A program made the translations under genes and the position numbers. The notes below the pieces were generated by a model. That model made no database searches. It was not told the DNA's origin and saw nothing but the letters and a program-made list of their open reading frames with translations. A stretch of DNA of 12,233 nt from JAGNZR01 sp051646055 (GTDB lineage: Bacteria; Fusobacteriota; Fusobacteriia; Fusobacteriales; Fusobacteriaceae): positions 1 to 12,233 of the forward strand of contig JBOFCM010000040.1 of the NCBI GenBank assembly GCA_051646055.1, given 5' to 3'. Of this stretch, positions 6,847 to 12,233 are shown in pieces (the stretch's first letter is position 1; each line of letters begins with the position of its first letter).

Positions 6847-8478
6847 TTATTTTAGAACCGAAGTCTTCCTGCTTTCTATTCCTGCTCTGTCTTTTATTGC
6901 CACAGCAGTTACTCTTCTTCCATTCAGCTCTTTTTCTGTAATAATAATTCTCTGATTAATATTTTTTTTATCTCTTCCTACTACCTTTATAATCTCATCT
7001 CCTGAATATAAAACATAAAATCTGGTATCATTTTTAAGGGAATCGTTAAAAGTTATAAGAGTTCCTTGAGAAATCTTTTCTTTTTTTACATTTTTCAGAT
7101 TTTGAGTTTTTTCTTTATCCAACCATGGCTTCCCTGGAACAAGGACTTTTTTAGTAAAATAATATTTTTTCAATATATCAATATGTCTGTTCTGAGCTAT
7201 GGCTCCTGGGTTATTTCCAGGCTTATCATTTTTAAGAAGACTATTATATCCGAAGAAAGCGCTTCCCTTTATATTTTCATATTTGGTATTGAATTTTAGC
7301 TGTTTTCCTATCTCTTCCGGATCTGCCCAAGCCTTTACTCTAGATGCACTCATCATATGTTTATAGTTTCCGTGCCCTATATAGAGGTGGGTACGTCTTC
7401 CTTCAGAAACTCCACTCCACCATTCTACAAGTTTTCCATAGGGGGCTGCATTTTGGGTAAATTCCCAGTATATCTGAGGGATTATGTAATCAATTTTCTC
7501 ATTTCTGATCCATTTTTTTGTATCGGCATATATATCCCTGTTGGATGAAGTGGACGTTATCGGAGTTTGGCTTCCTGAAGGATTGTCATTCTCATGTTCC
7601 CAAATACCAAAAGGACTTATTCCCCACTGGACAGCTCTCCTATATTTTATATTATGAGCATCTATTACATTTTTTATCTGTTTTACCATAAGATCGTTAT
7701 TATCTCTTCTCCACTCTTTTATCTCATTTTCTTTGAATCCTCTTCTGTTTTTCTGAAAGGTTTTTAAGTCTTCATTTTTATCCCCGAAATGCAAGGTCTT
7801 TCCATCCCTTGTCACCTTATAAGGATAAAAGTAATCGTCAAAATGAATTGCATCAACATCATATTTTTCAAGAAACTCTACAACTACATCTGCCACATGC
7901 TGTCTTGTCTTTTCCTGTCCGGGATCCAAGTAGAGTTTTTTATCAAAAATATATACCAATTCAGGATTTTTTTTAGCAAAATTATTTTTTGAAAGTTTTG
8001 ACAGTTCCCCCTTAAAAGTCCCGTCTCCTAAAGATTTGTGAGTTACCCTGTAAGGGTTGAACCATGCATGAAACTCCATCCCTCTTCTATGGGTCTCATC
8101 TATCATCCATCCTAAAAGATCGAAATTTTTTGCCCAGTCGGGAGCTATCCCCTGTATGCCAGAAATCACATGGGACCATGGTCTGTGCTTTGAATAATAT
8201 AATGTATCCAGAGTAGGACTCACCTGAAAAATAACTGTATTAAAATTCAGTTCTTCATGTTTGTTCAGTATCTCTAACCAGTCCTCTTTGAGTTCGGGAA
8301 GAGTATTTCTTATTTTTCCATTCATTTTTTTTGGATAATGGAGATTTTCAACGCTGGCAACCCAAGTAGTTCTCATCATTTCCTTTGGCTCTTTATAAAT
8401 TTTGGGAATCTCTTCACTAAAAGTCACTAAAAAACTAAATATATATATAATTCCTGATAAAAAAAAATTTTTGCCCAT
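6847..8478 (-). CDS. Secreted GHL10-family glycosyl hydrolase (DUF187, DigH/YngK-like)
   Basis: Probably cleaves glycan strands in the periplasm. E. coli DigH (YddW), a characterised relative, cuts denuded peptidoglycan at the division site. The ATG at 8478 gives 543 residues starting with a signal peptide (residues 1 to about 20, MGKNFFLSG onward). A longer frame to 8550 would run into the hairpin at 8549-8580 and lacks a ribosome binding site at its start, so it is rejected. Family landmarks: TTWVASVENL (37-46), FQVSPTLDTLYYS (84-96), FHAWFNPYR (136-144), YLDPGQ (183-188), DAIHFDDYFYPY (209-220), WGISPFGIW (285-293) and IIPQIYWEF (332-340). Residues from about 470 to the end are beta-rich and look like a small Ig/FN3-type accessory domain. 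A weak promoter (TTGTCT, 17 nt, TAAGGT; 8510-8538) lies upstream. nth follows after 25 nt. Family assignment is firm; the substrate is inferred. Confidence 0.88.
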   Translation of the reverse strand: MGKNFFLSGIIYIFSFLVTFSEEIPKIYKEPKEMMRTTWVASVENLHYPKKMNGKIRNTLPELKEDWLEILNKHEELNFNTVIFQVSPTLDTLYYSKHRPWSHVISGIQGIAPDWAKNFDLLGWMIDETHRRGMEFHAWFNPYRVTHKSLGDGTFKGELSKLSKNNFAKKNPELVYIFDKKLYLDPGQEKTRQHVADVVVEFLEKYDVDAIHFDDYFYPYKVTRDGKTLHFGDKNEDLKTFQKNRRGFKENEIKEWRRDNNDLMVKQIKNVIDAHNIKYRRAVQWGISPFGIWEHENDNPSGSQTPITSTSSNRDIYADTKKWIRNEKIDYIIPQIYWEFTQNAAPYGKLVEWWSGVSEGRRTHLYIGHGNYKHMMSASRVKAWADPEEIGKQLKFNTKYENIKGSAFFGYNSLLKNDKPGNNPGAIAQNRHIDILKKYYFTKKVLVPGKPWLDKEKTQNLKNVKKEKISQGTLITFNDSLKNDTRFYVLYSGDEIIKVVGRDKKNINQRIIITEKELNGRRVTAVAIKDRAGIESRKTSVLK

Positions 8479-8548
8479 AGCCTGCCCTCTCTTTATATTT
8501 ATTGAAATTACCTTAACATGTTTTACATCTAAAGACAACTGAAAAAAC

Positions 8549-8580
8549 AAAAAAGCCCGGAAAAATTTCCAGGCTTTTTT
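8549..8580 (-). terminator. Rho-independent terminator with no obvious gene in front of it
   Basis: Fifteen-base inverted arms (8549-8563 and 8566-8580) surround AAAAAGCC..GGAAA. Read leftward all pairs form, one being a G-U wobble, and the hairpin is followed by T6-G-T6. Read rightward the same position is a C-A mismatch and only T6 follows, so the minus strand is the better terminator. It lies between two divergent genes, about 60 nt ahead of the GHL10 start, where no coding transcript should end. It may end a small RNA or act as an attenuator in a longer GHL10 leader. Confidence 0.75.
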
Positions 8581-8717
8581 AATATATTTATCTTGGGGAG
8601 AAAATATATTATGAAAAAATTATTTCAGGGGAGAAATTGTTTTTTCAATTACGATATTTAGACGATACTAGTCTTTAAAAAGTTTAAAAAATTTTTTTTA
8701 TTTTTGATTTTCTATTG

Positions 8718-8723
8718 TATAAT
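8718..8723 (+). promoter_or_regulatory. -10 box of the HdeD-family gene promoter
   Basis: A perfect TATAAT 38 nt ahead of the ATG at 8761. The -35 position holds only T-rich sequence (about 8695-8700), but A- and T-tracts at 8680-8706 could help RNA polymerase bind. It is the only good -10 box before this gene, which is the sole rightward gene in the window. Confidence 0.55.
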
Positions 8724-8760
8724 AGGGTTAGATATAATTAAATTTTATAGAGAGGTGTTT

Positions 8761-9342
8761 ATGGAAAACAAAAATGATATATCCACGGTTCTAAGATATA
8801 TTTTAGGTCTTGGAGCTATTTTAATCGGTGTCTTAGGAATTTTAGAAACAGGATTTTTTGTAAAAAGAGCTGAAACAATAATCGGAGCCATTATGTTAGT
8901 CTCTGCTCTAGACCATATTTTTATGATATTAAAAAAAGAGAACGATTATTTCAACTGGAAAATGGTACTGCTTGGAACACTTGGAGAAATCACTTTGGCT
9001 ATCATGATATTTTTCCTGAATTTCCCCAATAAGGATGTCATAGTCAATCTGGCAATCGGAGGATTTTTGAGCATTAAAGGAATCATCCTCATTGTAGGAA
9101 ATAAGGAGATCAATTCCAATCCAGAAAAATCTTCTAACTTTCTGAGAGGAGTAGTTTTCATAAAAGGACTCTTTTTGTTTTTAATAGGAGCTCTAACTAT
9201 TATCCTTCCTGTAATCAATGGGAGAACAGCAATGGTATTTGGATGGTATATACTTTTCTTGGGGATTAACTTTATCTCTTACCCTGTTCTAGACCACTAC
9301 AGAAAATCCAAAGCTGAAAGCAACAATTCAGCAGAAAACTAA
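8761..9342 (+). CDS. HdeD/DUF308-family six-helix membrane protein
   Basis: A 193-residue integral inner-membrane protein with six hydrophobic segments, at about 11-31, 37-57, 67-87, 92-112, 130-150 and 156-176. They have the repeated Gly-rich 'helix-short loop-helix' pattern of the HdeD/DUF308 family. E. coli HdeD aids acid resistance at high density, but the molecular function of the family is not established. Start: ATG at 8761 with an AGAGGTG site. An in-frame TTG at 8704 would add 19 residues, lacks a site and lies upstream of the -10 box, so it is rejected. A short charged loop (about 58-66) and a polar tail (about 180-193) flank the helices. The gene is monocistronic: it has its own promoter, ends with tandem TAA TAA codons and runs into a bidirectional terminator. 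No acid-stress partner genes are nearby. Confidence 0.82.
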   Translation: MENKNDISTVLRYILGLGAILIGVLGILETGFFVKRAETIIGAIMLVSALDHIFMILKKENDYFNWKMVLLGTLGEITLAIMIFFLNFPNKDVIVNLAIGGFLSIKGIILIVGNKEINSNPEKSSNFLRGVVFIKGLFLFLIGALTIILPVINGRTAMVFGWYILFLGINFISYPVLDHYRKSKAESNNSAEN

Positions 9343-9343
9343 T

Positions 9344-9373
9344 AAAAAAATCCCGAAAATTCGGGATTTTTTT
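9344..9373. terminator. Bidirectional terminator between convergent genes
   Basis: A perfect 12-bp inverted repeat (9344-9355 and 9362-9373; core TCCCG/CGGGA) with a 6-nt loop has A7 on the left and T7 on the right, so it gives a T-tract on both strands. It starts directly after the HdeD-family stop codon and ends 14 nt before the last codon of the leftward porin gene. It can serve both. Confidence 0.92.
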
Positions 9374-9387
9374 ATTATATAATATCT

Positions 9388-10470
9388 TTAGAAGTCCAGT
9401 CTCAATCCTGCATAAGCCTGTGGCATCCAAGACCATTTTCTAGCACTTGTTTTATCACTCTCTCTCCAGTTTCTGTATTCTCCTGCAATTCCTGCATAGA
9501 TTTTCATATGTTCGGTTCTTCTATATGATATCTCTAGACTTGGCAGGGCATAAGCTTCGTAAGAAGCATCTCCGGATTCCGAGAAAACTTTTCCGAAACT
9601 GCTATCAGAATTGAATACGTATGGATCCATTCCACCCTCGAAATTAAAGTCTAAAGCATATGGTCCTTCTGCATATAGATTATATCCGTAATAGAGATAA
9701 GCCTCATATGCCAATTTCCATTCTGCTGACTTTTGATTATAATCTGAAAATTCTGGATATAGATTAAATTCAAAACTGAATCCAGCTGGAAGGGTGAACA
9801 TGGACCCTAGTTGTGCCCCATATGCTTTTATATTTGATGAATCAGAGTCATCCCATTCGTAATAAAAATATGGTTGAATCGTTGCACTGGTATTTTTAAA
9901 CCACTCTGGGGTCCAGTCCATATACTGGGCAAACTCAAATATCACTCTGTACTCAATATCCTGATATTTATTTCCAAGAGTTCCTAGAGGATTTCCATCA
10001 TTGTCAAAGTTGCTTGTTATAGCTCCTAAAGATTGGGCATTTTCATACTGTAATCTCTGAGTAAGATTTATTTTACTATCTCCAATCAAACCGTTGTTAT
10101 AAAAATATCTGAGCCTTGCCTGAGAAGCATCTCCAAAAGATCCAATCTTCTGGTCATCGTCTAAACTGCTCTGATGATCCATAGTCTGATAAGAGTTGTA
10201 TCTTCTGAATCTGTATTCTACTCTGTCTTTCTCGGTAAAATTAAATTTTCCCTGCATCTGAACTCTTCCGAAATCAGCAGAATCATATTCATCATGTCCA
10301 TAATATCTATATCCCAAATCAACATATCCTGATGGTTTCCATTTGGACTCATATGCCACTACTATCACTTCCGGTTCTGCAACTGCTTCAGGCCGCACTA
10401 TAACCTCTTTAGCTGATACCACAGTTGAAACTGCCAATAATGAAGCCAATATTAAAGCTATTTTTTTCAT
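9388..10470 (-). CDS. FomA-like outer-membrane porin
   Basis: Predicted beta-barrel porin of the fusobacterial FomA type, which allows diffusion of small solutes through the outer membrane. The ATG at 10470 gives 360 residues and has a GGGAGG site. A longer start at 10503 adds 11 residues ahead of the Lys-rich signal peptide and is rejected. The signal peptide (1-21) ends in VVSA before KEVIV. A Pro/Val/Glu-rich linker follows (about 22-43), then the conserved entry WKPSGYVDLGYRYYG (about 44-58). Alternating hydrophobic and aromatic strands fill the rest, with shared segments such as GLIGDSKINLTQR. It ends in AGLRLDF, whose final Phe is the BAM recognition signal. It is a paralogue of the porin at 11200. 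It lies 81 nt after the unknown secreted-protein gene, with only a weak A/T hairpin between. The fold is well supported; selectivity is unknown. Confidence 0.85.
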   Translation of the reverse strand: MKKIALILASLLAVSTVVSAKEVIVRPEAVAEPEVIVVAYESKWKPSGYVDLGYRYYGHDEYDSADFGRVQMQGKFNFTEKDRVEYRFRRYNSYQTMDHQSSLDDDQKIGSFGDASQARLRYFYNNGLIGDSKINLTQRLQYENAQSLGAITSNFDNDGNPLGTLGNKYQDIEYRVIFEFAQYMDWTPEWFKNTSATIQPYFYYEWDDSDSSNIKAYGAQLGSMFTLPAGFSFEFNLYPEFSDYNQKSAEWKLAYEAYLYYGYNLYAEGPYALDFNFEGGMDPYVFNSDSSFGKVFSESGDASYEAYALPSLEISYRRTEHMKIYAGIAGEYRNWRESDKTSARKWSWMPQAYAGLRLDF

Positions 10471-10535
10471 ATCCTTCCCTCCCAAGTAAATCCAAAAAAT
10501 CAAATTTTTAGTTCACATTTTAATACTAGGAATAC

Positions 10536-10553
10536 AAAAAAAATCCTTTTTTT
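10536..10553 (-). terminator. Weak A/T-only hairpin at the end of the 187-residue gene
   Basis: On the minus strand seven A residues, GGA and eight T residues can fold on themselves, overlapping the TAA stop at 10552-10554. There are no G-C pairs in the stem, so termination would be inefficient, and some read-through into the porin at 9388-10470 is likely. Confidence 0.3.
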
Positions 10554-11115
10554 ACTTTATTGTTTTATAATACTGATAATTCCCTATAGAAGACTCCATA
10601 TATCTCTTCTGTTCATAATAATTTCCTGGATAAAGTCTCTCCGCTTCAGATTTGAACCTAGTCATCAGATTTGTAGGAATTTCAACAAATTTCTCTATGA
10701 CTTCAAGTTCTTTTTTTGATTTTTGATTTATTTCTGCCTCTAGTTCACCTATTTTTTTTTCTGCAATTATTCTTTCTACTTCTCTGATTGCTGCGACTTT
10801 TATATTTTTCTCAGAATTTTTAACCTTATTTATCTCTTCTCCTAACTCTGCATTTTGTTTAATGAAATTAAGACCATATTTTCCTCTCAGATAAAATTTG
10901 ATTTGTTCTTTACTTTCTCGAGGAATTTCTGCTACAGCTAAAGTTTCTTCCATCTCATCATAGGACGATTCCTGCCAATCAATAAAACTCATTGCATCTT
11001 TTCTGTCTTCGTACATTTCTCTAGCATCTCTGGAAACTTTATCCTTTATATCTTTAGGCATCTTTCCATAGGCCAAGCTTCCTACCAATATAAGAAGCAT
11101 TATTTTTTTTTTCAT
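10552..11115 (-). CDS. Unrecognised secreted helical protein, 187 aa
   Basis: I do not recognise a family. The protein begins with a clear signal peptide (MKKKIMLLILVGSLAYG, probable cleavage after Gly17) that lacks a lipobox cysteine, so a soluble periplasmic or surface product of about 170 residues is expected. The mature part is highly charged. Residues about 85-145 are rich in Lys, Glu, Ile and Leu and look like a long helix or coiled coil. Two segments resemble each other: Y80-x2-N-F-x2-Q and Y162-x2-N-Y-x2-Q. A31-x3-Y35 and A158-x3-Y162 also match, suggesting an internally repeated helical motif. The C-terminus is rich in Tyr. There is no cysteine in the mature part. The ATG has a strong AAGGAGG site that directly abuts the terminator of the porin upstream. 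The gene lies between two porin genes on the same strand, so a link to outer-membrane proteins is possible but unproven. Confidence 0.8.
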   Translation of the reverse strand: MKKKIMLLILVGSLAYGKMPKDIKDKVSRDAREMYEDRKDAMSFIDWQESSYDEMEETLAVAEIPRESKEQIKFYLRGKYGLNFIKQNAELGEEINKVKNSEKNIKVAAIREVERIIAEKKIGELEAEINQKSKKELEVIEKFVEIPTNLMTRFKSEAERLYPGNYYEQKRYMESSIGNYQYYKTIK

Positions 11116-11128
11116 AATCCCCTCCTTG

Positions 11129-11157
11129 AAAAAAAGGAGAGATTTTTCAATCTCTCC
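11129..11157 (-). terminator. Terminator of the right-hand porin, abutting the next ribosome binding site
   Basis: A perfect 9-bp stem (minus strand GGAGAGATT/AATCTCTCC; 11149-11157 with 11136-11144) and a 4-nt loop are followed by seven T residues (11129-11135). It lies about 40 nt after the porin stop. The T-tract ends two bases before the AAGGAGG of the next gene, leaving no room for a separate promoter between them. Confidence 0.88.
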
Positions 11158-11199
11158 ATAAATATATATTATATTTTATTTTATATCCTTAGGTTACTA

Positions 11200-12233
11200 T
11201 TAGAATGATGATCTGAATCCAACTGTAACTTGTGGCTGCCATGACCAGTTAGAAGCTTCAGATTTACCAGTAGTTGCCCAGTTCTTAAACTCTCCTCCAG
11301 CCCATGCATAAACTTTAAGAGTTTTTGAGTATTGGTGTGATAATTGAAGACCTGTTAAAGCATATGCCTGGTATGATCTTCCCTCTTTTCTATCCGGAAC
11401 TGTCGCTGCCTCATCTGCTGCTATATAAAGAGCATTTGATTCATACATATCATAAGTTTCATATCCAAACTCTGTTGTAAGCTCTAACTTATTCTTCCCA
11501 GCTGAGTAAAGTTCAAAGTTTTTGTATAGGTATGCTTCGAATCCGATATCGAACTGGTTATCTTCCATTCCATTCTCTGATAAAATTTGTGCTGCAGTTC
11601 CATAGCTATAATATGTATTGTACATATTAAGCTCTAGTCCTACACCATATGGTAAGTTTGTGTAAGTATAGATATTCATTCCAGCATTTACATCATAGTC
11701 AGAATCTGCTGTTCCTAACTTTTGGTATCCAACTTTAGGAGCTAGTGTAAAGTCCGAAACCTGAGCCCATGAAGGCATAAAGTCAAAGTAAGGTGCAAAC
11801 TGAAGTCTAGCTTGATACTCTAAGTTATGAGTATCTGTTCCTGCAAATCTGTTGTAGTACTCTACTCTAGAAGTAAGGTTAATTTTAGAATCTCCTAAAA
11901 GACCGTGGTTATAAGAATATCTAGTTCTTAAGTTATTTGAACCAGTCGAACCATTTCCAAATGCATAATCTTCATTTCTTAAGTTTGCATAGTTTCTTGC
12001 TCTGAACTCAAACTTAGATTTTTCTGTTAAGTTGATAGATCCTGCCAACTGAGTTCTTATATATTTTCCTGTTGTTTGGTCTAGGTTTCTATCCTCTTCA
12101 CCATAGTATTTTGCTGCGAAATCAATGTATCCAGTTGGTCTCCACTCTACAACTGGCTCAGGACATACTAATGCCACTGGCTCAACTGCTACTACTGGAG
12201 CTGCTACTACTTCTTTAGCTGATGCTACTGCAG
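11200..12233 (-). CDS. FomA-like outer-membrane porin, 5' end cut by the window
   Basis: Second beta-barrel porin, paralogous to the one at 9388-10470. The frame stays open to the right edge, so the true start lies beyond the window. The visible N-terminus reads AVASA-KEVVAAP, the end of a signal peptide with cleavage after ASA, followed by a Pro/Val/Ala-rich linker and then EWRPTGYIDFAAKYYGEED. A GTG at 12177 is only an internal valine codon. Segments shared with the other porin include the LTEKSKFEFRARNY region, GLLGDSKINLTSR and the final strands NWSWQPQVTVGFRSSF. The C-terminal Phe is typical of outer-membrane barrels. About 343 residues are visible. A cysteine in the linker (VALVCPEP) is unusual for a porin and absent from the paralogue. 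A strong terminator follows. The protein is likely abundant, as FomA is. Confidence 0.85.
   Translation of the reverse strand, partial: AVASAKEVVAAPVVAVEPVALVCPEPVVEWRPTGYIDFAAKYYGEEDRNLDQTTGKYIRTQLAGSINLTEKSKFEFRARNYANLRNEDYAFGNGSTGSNNLRTRYSYNHGLLGDSKINLTSRVEYYNRFAGTDTHNLEYQARLQFAPYFDFMPSWAQVSDFTLAPKVGYQKLGTADSDYDVNAGMNIYTYTNLPYGVGLELNMYNTYYSYGTAAQILSENGMEDNQFDIGFEAYLYKNFELYSAGKNKLELTTEFGYETYDMYESNALYIAADEAATVPDRKEGRSYQAYALTGLQLSHQYSKTLKVYAWAGGEFKNWATTGKSEASNWSWQPQVTVGFRSSF

Noticed and set aside
8586..8640. Two GGGGAGAAA copies (about 8595-8603 and 8628-8636) as a repeat element.
   Set aside because: Nine-base purine-rich repeats of this kind are expected by chance among ribosome-binding-site-like sequences. 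No further copies or spacing pattern were seen.
8611..8661. A 16-codon rightward ORF (starts MKKLFQGRNC) with GGGGAG ahead of it, in the gap before the HdeD-family gene.
   Set aside because: It is very short, lies upstream of the only good -10 box, and its start and ribosome binding site could be chance in AT-rich DNA. Conservation in relatives would be needed to accept it.
12175..12177. GTG as the start codon of the right-hand porin.
   Set aside because: The frame stays open upstream and encodes a signal-peptide end (AVASA) and linker, so this GTG is an internal valine and the gene begins outside the window.

Overview
This 12.2-kb window is AT-rich, densely coding and carries strong GGAGG-type ribosome binding sites. 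It most likely comes from the chromosome of a Fusobacteriota member, perhaps near Ilyobacter, Propionigenium or Cetobacterium. The main evidence is two paralogous outer-membrane proteins built like the fusobacterial porin FomA: a signal peptide, a Pro/Val/Glu-rich N-terminal linker, a 'W-[KR]-P-[ST]-G-Y' entry motif, a beta-barrel and a C-terminal Phe. They show a diderm envelope. The assignment rests on remembered family features and not on a database search.

Layout, left to right. Positions 1-171 hold what looks like a strong promoter and leader of a ribosomal RNA operon that runs leftward out of the window. Positions 212-4401 hold four leftward genes for the cell surface. In transcription order they are a D,D-carboxypeptidase, a CDP-glycerol glycerophosphotransferase, a polysaccharide flippase and glycerol-3-phosphate cytidylyltransferase (tagD). 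Positions 4525-8478 hold a second leftward group: a secreted GHL10/DigH-like glycosidase, endonuclease III (nth), cysteine desulfurase (nifS) and the Fe-S scaffold (nifU), closed by a good terminator at 4488-4520. The only rightward gene, 8761-9342, encodes a six-helix HdeD/DUF308 membrane protein. It converges on the leftward porin region (9388 to the right edge), which holds two FomA-like porins with an unrecognised secreted 187-residue protein between them. The right-hand porin is cut by the window edge.

How the genes work together. TagD makes CDP-glycerol, the transferase attaches glycerol phosphate to an acceptor, and the flippase probably moves a lipid-linked glycan across the inner membrane. 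This is teichoic-acid-type chemistry in a cell that should have LPS and an outer membrane, so the product is more likely a glycerol-phosphate-modified O-antigen or capsule than a wall teichoic acid. NifS and NifU supply Fe-S clusters, and the neighbouring Nth is itself a [4Fe-4S] enzyme. The DD-carboxypeptidase and the GHL10 protein both act on peptidoglycan.

I found no mobile element, CRISPR array, phage gene or tRNA, and no gene-free stretch over 300 bases. The window is mostly housekeeping and envelope genes. The points most worth a second look are the glycerol-phosphate module in a diderm, the unknown secreted protein between the porins, the terminator abutting that gene's ribosome binding site, and an orphan terminator between the divergent genes near 8.56 kb.
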